A stretch of DNA of 64,000 bases from NCBI RefSeq assembly GCF_024679095.1, contig NC_066577.1, positions 824,884 to 888,883 on the forward strand. The letters are read 5' to 3'. Numbering within the stretch: the first letter of the stretch is position 1; each line of letters starts with the position of its first letter. The translations under genes were made by a program, and so were the position numbers. Positions 45,290 through 57,615 of this stretch are shown here, one piece after another. The DNA comes from Eriocheir sinensis (lineage: Eukaryota; Arthropoda; Malacostraca; Decapoda; Varunidae). Under the pieces are notes generated by a model. It worked only from the letters and a program-made list of their open reading frames with translations. It ran no database searches and was not told the origin of the DNA.

Positions 45290-47532
45290 AACCAAGTCAA
45301 CTCACTACCCATCAGCTCACTCCCCTGGTCAACTAACCAGGTAACTCACTCCCTGGTCAACTAACCAGGTTAACTCATTCCCTGGTCAACTAACCAGGTA
45401 ACTCACTCCCTGGTCAACTAACCAGGTAACTCATTCCCTGGTCAACTAACCAGGTAACTCACTCCCTGGTCAACTAACCAGGTAACTCACTCCATGGACA
45501 ACAAACCAGGTAACACACACCTTGGTCAACTAACCAGGTAACTCACTCCCTGGTCAACTAACCAGGTAACTCACTCCCTGGTCAACTAACCAGGTAACTC
45601 ACTCCCTGGTCAACTAACCAGGTAACTCACTCCCCTGGTCAACTAACCAGGTAACTCACTCCTTGGTCAACTAACCAGGTAACTCACTCCTTGGTCAACT
45701 AACCAGGTAACTCACTCCCCTGGTCAACTAACCAGGTAACTCACTCCCGTGGTCAACTAACCAGGTAACTCACCCTGGTCAACTAACCAGGTAACTCACC
45801 CTGGTCAACTAACCAGGTAACTCACTCCTGGTCAACTAACCAGGTAACTCACTACCCTGGTAAACTAACCAGGTAACTCACTCCTTGGTCAACTAACCAG
45901 GTAACTCACTCCTTGGTCAACTAACCAGGTAACTCACTCCCTGGTCAACTAACCAGGTAACTCACTCCCTGGTCAACTAACCAGGGCACTCACTCCCTGG
46001 TCCACTAACCAGGTAACTCACCCCTGGTCAACTAACCAGGTAACGCCCTCCCTGGTCAACTAATCAGGTAACTCACTCCCCTGGTCAACTAACCAGGTAA
46101 CTCACTCCCTGGTCAACTAACCAGGTAACTCATTCCCTGGTCAACTAACCAGGTAACTCATTCCCTGGTCAACTAACCAGGTAACTCACTCCCCTGGTCA
46201 ACTAACCAGGTAACTCACTCCACTGGTCAACTAACCAGGTAACTCACTCCCTGGGCAACTAACAAGGTAACTCACCCCTGGTCAACCAACCAGGTAACTC
46301 ACTCCCCTGGTCAACTAACCAGGTAACTCATTCCCTGGTCAACTAACCAGGTAACTCACTCCCCTGGTCAACTAACCAGGTAACTCACTCCCCTGGTCAA
46401 CTAACCAGGTAACTCACTCCCCTGGTCAACTAACCAGGTAACTCATTCCCCTGGTCAACTAACCAGGTAACTCACTCCCCTGGTCAACTAACCAGGTAAC
46501 TCATTCCCTGGTCAACTAACCAGGTAACTCACTCCCCTGGTCAACTAACCAGGTAACTCACTCCCCTGGTCAACTAACCAGGTAACTCACTCCCCTGGTC
46601 AACTAACCAGGTAACTCACTCCCTGGTCAACTAACCAGGTAACTCACTCTCTGGTCAACTAACCAGGTAACTCATTCCCTGGTCAACTAACCAGGTAACT
46701 CACTCCCCTGGTCAACTAACCAGGTAACTCATTCCCCTGGTCAACTAACCAGGTAACTCACTCCCCTGGTCAACTAACCAGGTAACTCACTCCCCTGGTC
46801 AAGTAACCAGGTAACTCACTCCCCTGGTCAAGTAACCAGGTAACTCACTCCCCTGGTCAAGTAACCAGGTAACTCACTCCCTGGTCAACTAACCAGGTAA
46901 CTCACTCCCCTGGTCAACTAACCATTTAACTCACTCCCCTGGTCAACTAACCAGGTAACTCACTCCCCTGGTCAAGTAACCAGGCAACTCACTCCCCTGG
47001 TCAACTAACCAGGTAACTCACTCCCCTGGTCAACTAACCAGGTAACTCACTCCCCTGGTCAACTAACCAGGTAACTCACTCCCCTGGTCAACTAACCAGG
47101 GAACTCACGCCCCGGGGAAAGTAACCAGGTAACTCACCCCCGTTCAAGTAACCAGGTAACTCACTCCCCTGGTCAAGTAACCAGGTAACTCACTCCCTGG
47201 TCAAGTAACCAGGTAACTCACTCCCTGGTCAAGTAACCAGGTAACTCACTCCCTGGTCAAGTAACCAGGTAACTCACTCCCCTGGTCAACTAACCAGGTA
47301 ACTCACTCCCCTGGTCAACTAACCAGGTAACTCACTCCCCTGGTCAAGTAACCAGGTAACTCACTCCCCTGGTCAACTAACCAGGTAACTCACTCCCCTG
47401 GTCAACTAACCAGGTAACTCACTCCCCTGGTCAAGTAACCAGGTAACTCACTCCCCTGGTCAAGTAACCAGGTAACTCACTCCCCTGGTCAAGTAACCAG
47501 GTAACTCACTCCCCTGGTCAAGTAACCAGGTT
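45290..47532 (+). repeat. 28-29-bp array with palindromic core, about 78 copies
   Basis: The unit is CTCACTCCCCTGGTCAACTA then ACCAGGTAA. CCTGGT and ACCAGG are complementary around a 5-6-base loop, so every unit can form a small hairpin. Length variants (CCC, CCCC) and an AAGTAACC variant cluster in the right third (46800-47525). At 2.24 kb it is the longest array here. Confidence 0.97.
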
Positions 47533-48740
47533 AGTCCCTTAACGACAACGATGGCGCCATATATTTTTTCACTGACGTAAGCAACGAGCTCCGGCCACAG
47601 CATTTACTGTAAAGTGTGTGGGAGAGAGTGCCGCGAGATTTTGTGTGAATGTGCAAAACTTTGTTGCCTTGGCCCACACGGGACAACCACGCCCTCAGAG
47701 CTGTTCTTTACGATGCAAGTCCGATTTTATGTTTTTTTTGATCTCGTATGTAATATTTTCAGGTTGTATCGTAAGCTCTCGCTTCAAAGACACGGCAAGT
47801 AGCGAAATGTAGATCATTTCGGTGACGCAGCGATGCACGGCGAAGGTGTTGCCATGTAACAGGATCACCCACCGAGGCTCTCGTGCTGGAAAAGGAGTGT
47901 GACCACACAGTTGTTTTTTATAGTCGTGATGATTCGGAGAGTTGATTTTTTCATGATTTTTATTAAATATAAATCAATCTAGACACTGTAGGTGTTGCAA
48001 CGGTTATAAAAAGGTTAATTTGGTTGATTTATATTCAGATATTACACTTGTGAGAAGAGAAGGAAGACATAATACCAACATTTTTGAGATATTTCTTGTA
48101 GTAGTTCTCCTTTTATTGTTTTTCCTATGAATATTGAGAGGATACTTTTGTGCTTCTACAAATGTCTTGTAGTAAATATATTCTTGTTTACTAGCCAATC
48201 AAACTTAAGTTATATTAATATTATGGCGAGCATTATGAGTGTCCGTACCATCCCACCCTGGCCGAACCGTCACCACGGGAGGGGATGGTTCGCACGATTC
48301 AGAAACTTGTCTTTCATCACCTACAGCTGAAAACTGGAAATAGCTACGGGCGTCATATTAGCAGCCTAAAGAGCCAGGTGATGGAGGAACTTTTTGAGAT
48401 CAACAAAATTACACACTACTTTTGAAACTTTTTTTCTAAAAATATTTTTCTACAGAGTGTCCGAATCATCACCCCTCTCCCCTATATGTCGACGCTAAAT
48501 GACTAACTGGCACCTCTTTCGCCCCCTGGATGACTCCGTGCCAAAAACAGCCTACAGTTCCTGCCTGCACATCACGGCGTCTGCAGAGCGAGGATGTTCC
48601 CTCAGCCGACCTGTCTTGGCGGTCTTCCTCTAGTTTCTGCTCGCTGTGTGCGTGCTGAGCGTAGTCTTGACACCTCCATGATTTGCCTGGTGTTCTACAT
48701 GAACCAATATCTTGTTCACAGGGGTGTTCACAGGAGTGGG
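47533..48740. other. Unassigned sequence
   Basis: The left end 'cccttaacgacaacgatggc' resembles TTAA-type MITE termini, but no partner end was found. Otherwise AT-rich with no domain-bearing frame. Confidence 0.35.
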
Positions 48741-49060
48741 AAGCAGAAGTTGGAAATTTTGGGAATCTTGGAATTCCAGCCAAATCATAATCTGATTTCA
48801 CAGTTGAGTTATACGGATGATTTTGTACAATTTTATTCAGTGAGATTCATTCCAGAATGAAAAACTACAAAAAACAGTTTTTCAAGTGTCTCCACAACTT
48901 GGGCTGTCTGTAGGCAGTAAATTTCCCGGTCAGAGATTCTAAACTATATTTTTAGACTCCATCGCGATAAAATGAGCAACTTTTCTTCAATATTTTTTTC
49001 TGTACATCGCATCAGTAAAAGTTGGAATTTTTTGGGAATCCTGGAATTCCAGCCAAGTGT
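48741..49060 (+). repeat. Short repeated block 'gaattccagcca'
   Basis: 'gaagttggaaattttgggaa' with 'tcttggaattccagccaa' at about 48744 has a near copy at about 49016, about 272 bp apart. The intervening sequence is unrelated. Confidence 0.65.
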
Positions 49061-49625
49061 GACAACCTGGAAAGAAAGGGCTCTCACAGCAGGGTGCCTT
49101 GTGGGACTTTTTCTTAGTTTCAAAGTGTATTTTTCGATGACTTGCGTTATGGGGATCACCCAAGAAAAGTTTTGCGGTTTGGAGGAGTTAATCTTTGAAA
49201 TAATGTGAATATTGCTGAATGTGAGGCCGGGCTATTTTGAATATTACCCAGTGTGTTATTTACATGCAGTAAATTACCAAAATTCCTTATGTGCAGGCAC
49301 CTGCAGAGCCAGACGTCTTGTTTAAGTGCTTGCAGTGAGGTGAATTATAGGTGTTTGAAAGGCCAAGAATCCTTGGAGTGTGATCTGACTAAACTGTTTG
49401 ACACAAGCTTGTCTTTCGTGTGCTTGTTTGGTGTGTTGTCGATGCAAATCAGCACATTTGTGTTTTATACAAGATGGCCTGAGGGTTCCTGAGTACAGAA
49501 ACACTGAAATATATGCCAGAACACCAGCTTGGGTGAGGCACTGAGTGGAGGCGTCCGTGCCCCAGGGTGCCCGCTGTGACCTGAGAGTGAAAGGCGAACC
49601 CCACAATGCATTACCAATGCAAGGG
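49061..49625. other. Unassigned sequence
   Basis: No gene, array or element end is seen. Confidence 0.35.
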
Positions 49626-49627
49626 GT

Positions 49628-49795
49628 ACCAGTTGACCTGGGGTGTGGGTTGACCTGGTTACCAGTTGACCTGGGGTGTGGGTTGACCTGGTTACCAGTT
49701 GACCTGGGGTGTGGGTTGACCTGGTTACCAGTTGACCTGGGGTGTGGGCTGACCTGGTTACCAGTTGACCTGGGGTGTGGGTTGACCTGGTTATA
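49628..49795 (+). repeat. 33-bp tandem repeat, 5 copies
   Basis: The unit is 'accagttgacctggggtgtg' plus 'ggttgacctggtt'. It contains two copies of TTGACCTGG. Confidence 0.95.
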
Positions 49796-50200
49796 TCTTA
49801 CTCGGGAATAACTTTAACAAAGCGTCACACAGGGATGATACTTTGGCAGTGTTTCAGACCTTGCCGTAATTTCACCACTATGGTTCACTAACAGTGTGGG
49901 TGACGAGAGCACTCACAAGAGACACGTAATGCAACAATCCGGCACAGGTGGTTTGCGGTGCGTGGCGGTGCGCTGGCCACGTCACGGCACCGCCACGCCG
50001 GCCCTGTGTCGGGAACCACTCCACCTGCCAGACTGTCATTGCATGTCCCTCACGAGTACTTTGGTCATCCACATTTTGTCGGTGAACCACGCGGATGAAA
50101 ACAGGGCCAGGTCTGAAACGTGCTCTGCCAAATTATCTTCCTTGTCCAACGCTCTGTTGAAATGTTGCTCACGAGAAACAGCACAACACAGCCCGGAAAC
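49796..50200. other. Unassigned sequence
   Basis: GC-richer than average. An inverted similarity exists between 'tgtcattgcatgtccctcac' (50033) and 'gtgacgagagcactcac..gagacacgtaatgcaaca' (49899). No gene is seen. Confidence 0.35.
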
Positions 50201-50202
50201 CC

Positions 50203-51235
<1,033 letters not shown>

Positions 51236-51237
51236 GA

Positions 51238-51412
51238 GGAAAGGAAAGGAAAGGGAAGGGAAGGGAAGGAAAGGAAAGGAAAGGAGAGGAGAGGAGAGGA
51301 GAGGAGAGGAAAGGAAAGGAAAGGGAAGGGAAGGGAAGGGAAGGGAAGGGAAGGGGGAGGGAAGGAGGAAGGGAAGAAGGAGGGAAGGGGAAGGAGGGTT
51401 TGTAAGTTGGGA
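51238..51412 (+). repeat. Polypurine (GGAAA/GGAGA/GGGAA) tract
   Basis: About 170 bp of nearly pure purine made of pentamer repeats, directly followed by a CT tract of opposite strand asymmetry. Confidence 0.95.
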
Positions 51413-51422
51413 GGGAAGGAGG

Positions 51423-51423
<1 letters not shown>

Positions 51424-51487
<64 letters not shown>
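51424..51487. repeat. (CT)n microsatellite
   Basis: About 62 bp of CT, followed after 35 bp by a (CCT)n run at about 51525-51551. Confidence 0.97.
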
Positions 51488-51489
<2 letters not shown>

Positions 51490-51715
51490 GGCTCAGCAAC
51501 ACACACAACAACACTTATCTAACCCTTCCTCCTCCTCCTCCTCCTCCTCCTCTGGCTGGGGTCACATGGAGGGGCGGGGTGTCCAGGGGGGGATGTGGCA
51601 GGGAGGTGTGGCCTGAAGGAGCTGTGTGGCGTCACTCTGCTTCCTGTTCGCGGCGGGATGTGGCTCTGACAGGCCTGGAAAAGGGGGCAGAGTCAGCGGT
51701 CAGCTTCAAACACAC

Positions 51716-52900
51716 ACAGACCTTGATGAAAATGGCAATAACAGAGAAACGAAGAGGAGGAGGGACGTGAGGAAGACAGGAGGAGAAAGGGGGAAGATTG
51801 CGCTACATTTTGGTATATTGGAAAAGAAAACAGGAGTAGAGGAAAGTGGAGAAAGACTGAGGCGAACTTGAGGAAGGTAGAAAGAAAATGTCAATCGCGC
51901 ACGGAGAATAACACAGACCTTGATAAAAATAGAAATAACAGAAAAAGGAAGAGACAGAGGAAGATTAGGAAGACAGGAGAAGAAAGGGGGAAGATTGCGC
52001 TACATTTTGGTATATTGGGAAAGAAAACAGGAGTGGAGGAAAGTGGAGAAAGACTGAGGCGAACTTGAGGAAGGTAGAAAGAAAATGTCACAATCACGCA
52101 CGGAAAATAACACAGACCTTGATAACAATAGAAATAACAGAGAAACGAAGAGACAGAGGAAGATTGGGAAGACAGGAGAAGAAAGACGAAAGATTGCGCT
52201 ACATTTTGGTATATTGGAAAAGAAAACAGGAATAGAGAAAAGTGGAGAAAGACTGAGGCGAACTTGAGGAAGGTAGAAAGAAAATGTCACAATCACGCAC
52301 GGAAAATAACACAGACCTTGATAAAAATAGAAATACCAGAAAAAGAAAGAGACAGAGGAAGATTAGGAAGACAGGAGAAAAAAGGGGGAAGATTGCGCTA
52401 CATTTTGGTATATTGGAAAAGAAAACAGAAATAGAGGAAAGTGGAGAAAGACTGAGGCGAACTTGAGGAAGGTAGAAAGAAAATGTCACAATCACGCACG
52501 GAGAATAACACAGACCTTGATAAAAATAGAAATAACAGAAAAAGGAAGAGACAGAGGAAGATTAGGAAGACAGGAGAAGAAAGGGGGAAGATTGCGCTAC
52601 ATTTTGGTATATTGGGAAAGAAAACAGGAGTGGAGGAAAGTGGAGAAAGACTGAGGCGAACTTGAGGAAGGTAGAAAGAAAATGTCACAATCACGCACGG
52701 AAAATAACACAGACCTTGATAACAATAGAAATACCAGAAAAAGAAAGAGACAGAGGAAGATTAGGAAGACAGGAGAAAAAAGACGAAAGATTGCGCTACA
52801 TTTTGGTATATTGGAAAAGAAAAAAGGAGTAGAGAAAAGTGGAGAAAATGGAGGACAAAAAGATGGAAGAAATGAACGAAACTACTAAGAATCACGGCGG
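51716..52900 (+). repeat. 199-bp satellite, about 6 copies
   Basis: 'atgtcacaatcacgcacgg' starts at 52085, 52284, 52483 and 52682, exactly 199 bp apart, with a variant at about 51888. Each unit has 'gattgcgctacattttggta' and 'gtggagaaagactgaggcga'. First and last units are diverged. Open frames of 60-98 residues recur but shift between units. Confidence 0.97.
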
Positions 52901-52934
52901 ACAAAGACACAGACCTTGATGAAAATGTGAAGAA

Positions 52935-53055
52935 CAGAGAAACGAAGAGGAGGAGGAAGGTGAGGAAGACAGGAGGAGGAAGGTGAGGAAGACAGGAGGA
53001 GGAAGGTGAGGAAGACAGGAGGAGGAAGGTGAGGAAGACAGGAGGAGGAAGAGGA
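52935..53055 (+). repeat. ~24-bp GGAGGAAGGTGAGGAAGACA repeat, 5 copies
   Basis: Purine-rich short array, immediately right of the 199-bp satellite. Confidence 0.93.
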
Positions 53056-53178
53056 AAGATTACGCTGTTTTTTGGTACAGAAGAAACAGACCAACTGGCA
53101 GAGGAGAGTGGCGGGACATGGCGATGAACTTGTGGGAGGGAGAAAGTACTTGTAAAGAACTTGTGGACATGTTACAAT

Positions 53179-53179
<1 letters not shown>

Positions 53180-53228
<49 letters not shown>
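53180..53228. repeat. (CT)n microsatellite
   Basis: About 48 bp of CT, leading straight into the 20-bp array. Confidence 0.97.
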
Positions 53229-53231
<3 letters not shown>

Positions 53232-54172
53232 GTGTGTGTTTGTGCCTACAAGTGTGTGTTTGTGCCTACAAGTGTGTGTTTGTGCCTACAAGTGTGTGTT
53301 TGTGCCTACAAGTGTGTGTTTGTGCCTACAAGTGTGTGTTTGTGCCTGCAAGTGTGTGTTTGTGCCTACAAGTGTGTGTTTGTGCCTACAAGTGTGTGTT
53401 TGTGCCTACAAGTGTGTGTTTGTGCCTACAAGTGTGTGTTTGTGCCTACAAGTGTGTGTTTGTGCCTACAAGTGTGTGTTTGTGCCTACAAGTGTGTGTT
53501 TGTGCCTACAAGTGTGTGTTTGTGCCTGCAAGTGTGTGTTTGTGCCTACAAGTGTGTGTTTGTGCCTGCAAGTGTGTGTTTGTGCCTACAAGTGTGTGTT
53601 TGTGCCTACAAGTGTGTGTTTGTGCCTACAAGTGTGTGTTTGTGCCTACAAGTGTGTGTTTGTGCCTACAAGTGTGTGTTTGTGCCTACAAGTGTGTGTT
53701 TGTGCCTACAAGTGTGTGTTTGTGCCTACAAGTGTGTGTTTGTGCCTACAAGTGTGTGTTTGTGCCTACAAGTGTGTGTTTGTGCCTACAAGTGTGTGTT
53801 TGTGCCTACAAGTGTGTGTTTGTGCCTACAAGTGTGTGTTTGTGCCTGCAAGTGTGTGTTTGTGCCTGCAAGTGTGTGTGTTTGTGTCTACAAGTGTGTG
53901 TTTGTGCCTGCAAGTGTGTGTTTGTGCCTACAAGTGTGTGTTTGTGCCTGCAAGTGTGTGTTTGTGCCTACAAGTGTGTGTTTGTGCCTACAAGTGTGTG
54001 TTTGTGCCTACAAGTGTGTGTGTTTGTGACTGCAAGTGTGTGTTTGTGCCTACAAGTGTGTGTTTGTGCCTGCAAGTGTGTGTTTGTGCCTACAAGTGTG
54101 TGTTTGTGTCTACAAGTGTGTGTTTGTGCCTGCAAGTGTGTGTTTGTGCCTGCAAGTGTGTGTTTGTGCCTC
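53229..54172 (+). repeat. 20-bp minisatellite, about 47 copies
   Basis: The unit AAGTGTGTGTTTGTGCCTAC varies mainly by TAC/TGC. The period is exactly 20 bp over most of the array; two 22-bp units occur near 53870 and 54015. Because 20 is not a multiple of three, all three plus frames read the same 20-residue repeat; the frames of 303-396 residues are artefacts. Confidence 0.98.
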
Positions 54173-54194
54173 TCCTCCACGTGCTAACAGATGG

Positions 54195-56415
54195 AAGAGA
54201 AGTGGAAGGAATGTGGAGCAATAAGCAAAAATGTGAGGAGGGTCCCGCCATGCCGGTACTTCATGGCGACATACTACATCCCTTGGTTTCTTTGTTGTTT
54301 TCGGTTTTAGAGTGGATACAAGGCTCAGGTGGGTCTCTACTGATACCCTGATCCTTTACCTCCACTTTGCCACTTAAGGAACGAAGATACGTGGAAGGAG
54401 AGTGGAGAAATAACGGAAAATATGGAGACAGGTGGACCAGCTCGGCGCCATACAAGCACTTATCGCTACAGACATCCCTTGGTTTCTTGGCTGTTTTCGC
54501 AGTTTTTAGACCAGATAGAAAACTCGGGTTGGTCTCTAATCATACCCTGATCCTTTACCTCCACTTTGCCACTTAAGGAACGAAGATACGTGGAAGGAGA
54601 GTGGAGAAATAACGGAAAGTATATAGACAGGTGGAACAGCTCGGCGCCATGCAAGCACTTTTCGCTACAGACATCCCTTGATTTCTTCGCTGTTTTCTCG
54701 GTTTCTGTAACAGATAGAAAATTTGGGTTGGTCTCTACTGATACTCTTATCCTTCACCTCCATTGTGCCAAATACAGAATCTACATATGTGGAAGGAGAG
54801 TGGAGAAATAACGATAAATATGGTGACAAGTGGACCAGATTCGCGGCATACAAGCAATTTTCGCGACATACATCCCTTGTTTTCCTTGCTGTTTCCTCGT
54901 TTTTTTAGTGGATACAAGGCTGGGATTGATCTCTAATGATACCCTGGTCCTTCATCTCCACTTTGGCACTAAGAGAATGAAGATAAGGGGAAGGAGAGTG
55001 GAGAAATAATGGAAAATATGGAGACAGGTGGACCTGCTCGGCGCCATGCAAGCATTTTTCGCTACAGACATCCCCTGATTTCTTCGCTCTTGTCTCGGTT
55101 TCTCGACAATATACAAGGCTGGAGTTGGTCTCTACTGATACCCTGATCCTTCACCTCCTCTTTGTGACTTAGGGAACGAAGATAAGTGGAAGGAGAGTGG
55201 AGAAAAACCGGATAATATTGAGTCAGGTGGACCAGCTCGGTGCTATGCAAGCATTTTTCGCTACATACGTCCCTTGGTTTCTTTGCTGTTTTCTCGGTTT
55301 TTCTACCATATAGAAGACTCGGGTTGGTCTCTAATGATACCCTGTTCCTTCACCTCCATTTTGGCACTTGGAAAAACAAGGTAGGTGGAAGGAGAGTGGA
55401 GAAATAACAGAAAATAAGGAGACAGGTGGACCAGCTCGGCTCCATGCAAGCATTTTTCGCTTCAGACATCCCTTAGTTTCTTCGCTGTTTTCTCGGTTTC
55501 TAAACCAGATAGAAAACTTGGGTTAGTCTCTTATGATACCCTGATCCTTCACCTCCCCTTTTCAACTTACAGAACTTACATAAGTGGAAAGAGAGTGGAG
55601 AAATAACGAAAAATATGGTGACAAGTGGACCAGATTCCCGCAATTCCCTCGGTTTCTTGGCTGTTTTCTCAGTTTCTGGAGTGGATACAAAGCTGGGGTG
55701 GGTCTCCTTTGATACCCTGATCCTTCACCTCCACTTTGGCACTTAGGGAAGTAAGATAAGTGGAAGGAGAGTGGAGAAATAACGGAAAATATGGAGACAG
55801 GTGGACCAGCTCGGCGCCATGCAAGCATTTTTCGCTACAGACATCCCTTGATTTCTTCGCTGTTTTCTCGATTTCTATAATAGATAGAAAACTTGGGTTG
55901 GTCTCTACTGATGCTCTGATCCTTCTCCTCCATTTTGCCACATACAAAATATACATAAGTGGAAGGAGAGTAGAGAAATAACGAAAAATGTGTTCACACG
56001 TGAACCAGATTCGCGCCATGCAAGCAATTTTTTCGACATACATCCCTTGGTTTCCTGGCTGTTTTCTCGGTTTCTGGAGTAGATACAAGTCTGGGATTGA
56101 TCGCTCGTGATACCCTGATCCTTCGTCTCTACTTTGGCACTTACAGAATGAAGATAAGCGGAACGAGAGTGGAGAAATAAACGAAAATGTGGAGACAGGT
56201 GGACCAGCTCGGCGCCATGCAAGCATTTTTCGCTACAGACATCCCTTGGTTTCTTTGTTGTTTTCTCGGTTTCTAGAATGAATAGAAGGCTCTGGTTAGT
56301 CTCTACTGATACCCTGATCTTTCACCTCCATTTTGACATTTAGAGCACGTACATAAGTGGAAGGAGAGTGGAGCTATGAGAGAAAACATGTGGACAAGTG
56401 GACCAGCAATGCCGT
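54195..56415 (+). repeat. ~200-bp satellite, about 11 copies
   Basis: The marker 'cctgatcctt..cacctccact' recurs about every 200 bp (near 54350, 54550, 54750 and so on to 56320). Other conserved parts are 'agtggaaggagagtggagaa', 'gtggaccagctcggcgccat' and 'cgctacagacatcccttg'. Divergence between units is about 10-20%. One unit near 55640 carries a deletion. Confidence 0.95.
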
Positions 56416-56527
56416 AACTGGGCGTGTGTGAGAAAAGAGTAAAAAATGTCGGATCTGCCCCGCACTACTTCCTCCTACATTTTTTATCTCAATAACTACT
56501 TTCTGAACGTTTGTATCTGATTTACTT

Positions 56528-56529
<2 letters not shown>

Positions 56530-56590
<61 letters not shown>
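56530..56590. repeat. (GA)n microsatellite
   Basis: About 58 bp of GA at the start of a long polypurine region. Confidence 0.97.
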
Positions 56591-57253
56591 CCGGATAAAC
56601 AGGGTGATAAGGGCAAGAGGGAGGGAGGAGGAGGGGAAGGGAAGGGGGTAAGTAATCTAGGGAGAGAGAAAAATGATAAACAGAACAGATGAATAAGGGA
56701 GAAAAGGGAGGAGAAGGGGAGAAGGGAAGGAAGAGGGAGGAAGAGATGGGAGGATGAAGGAAGGGAGAGCGAGAGAGGAAAGGGAACAGAGGTGAGGGAG
56801 TAAAGATGGGGAGAGGGGGAGTGATAAAGGAAGGGAAGGGAAGGGAAGGAGGAATTGAAGGGAAGGAAGGAAGGAAGGAGGAAGGGAAGGAAGGAAGGAA
56901 GGGAAGGGAAAGGAGGAATTGAAGGGAAGGAAGGGAAGGAAGGAGGAAGGGAAGGAAGGAGGAATTGAAGGAAGGAAGGGAGGAAGGGAAGGAAGGAAGG
57001 AAGGAAGAGAAGTTGAAGGAAGGAAGGAAGGGAAGGAAGGTAGGGAATTGAAGGAAGGAAGGAAGGAAGAGAAGTTGAAGGGAAGGGAAGGGAAGGGAAG
57101 GGAAGGGAAGGTAGGGAATTGAAGGGAAGGGAAGGGAAGGGAAGGGAAGGGAAGGGAAGAGAAGTTGAAGGGAAGGGAAGGGAAGGGAAGGGAAGGGAAG
57201 GTAGGGAATTGAAGGGAAGGGAAGGGAAGGGAAGGGAAGGGGAGGGAAGGGGA
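56591..57253 (+). repeat. Polypurine GGAAG/GGGAA tract
   Basis: About 650 bp, mostly purine on the plus strand, with tandem blocks of 'ggaattgaagggaagg' and 'agaagttgaagggaaggg'. 56643-56855 is inverted relative to 62425-62632. Confidence 0.95.
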
Positions 57254-57255
57254 CC

Positions 57256-57579
57256 CAGCAACGCCAATTAGAGAGAGTGCAAAGGCGTGCATGCAGACAG
57301 ATTCTGGGCAATTCTTACACTAACTACGAGCATGCACTCACCCAGCTGAGTATGCCCACCCTACAGGACCGATACCAGACAAACCTGACCAAATTCGGCA
57401 AGTCCCTCCTCCACAACCCCCGTCATAGAGACCTACTCCCACCCGCCCTCCCTCCCCCCACTAGACCCACAAGACACCACAATATTCTCGTCCCGGTCAA
57501 AACTCGCACGGAGAGATATCGGCTTAGTGCGATGCCGACACTTGTGAGGGCCATTAACACCTCCATGATCACATGACCC
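57256..57579 (+). pseudogene. LINE RT C-terminal (thumb) fragment
   Basis: The plus frame reads QLERVQRRACRQILGNSYTN then YEHALTQLSMPTLQDRYQTN and LTKFGKSLLHNPRHRDLLPP, ending at a stop at 57574-57576. LExVQRRACRxIxG is the conserved thumb-region motif after the RT palm in jockey/CR1-type LINEs. The polymerase core is absent, so this is a 5'-truncated insertion of about 320 bp, starting at the end of the purine tract. Confidence 0.75.
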
Positions 57580-57589
57580 CTCCACTCCA

Positions 57590-57615
57590 ACACACACACA
57601 CACACACACACACAC
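57590..57615. repeat. (CA)n microsatellite
   Basis: A 26-bp CA tract between the stop of one retroelement fragment and the start of the next. Confidence 0.95.

Noticed and set aside
45290..47532. CRISPR array
   Set aside because: Direct tandem units without spacers, in eukaryotic DNA.
47546..47565. piggyBac-type MITE end at 'cccttaacgacaacgatggc'
   Set aside because: No partner inverted end was found within a plausible distance.
54261..56226. Families of 60-185-residue minus frames (HGAELVHLSPYF...)
   Set aside because: Recurring translation of the ~200-bp satellite; frames shift between units.
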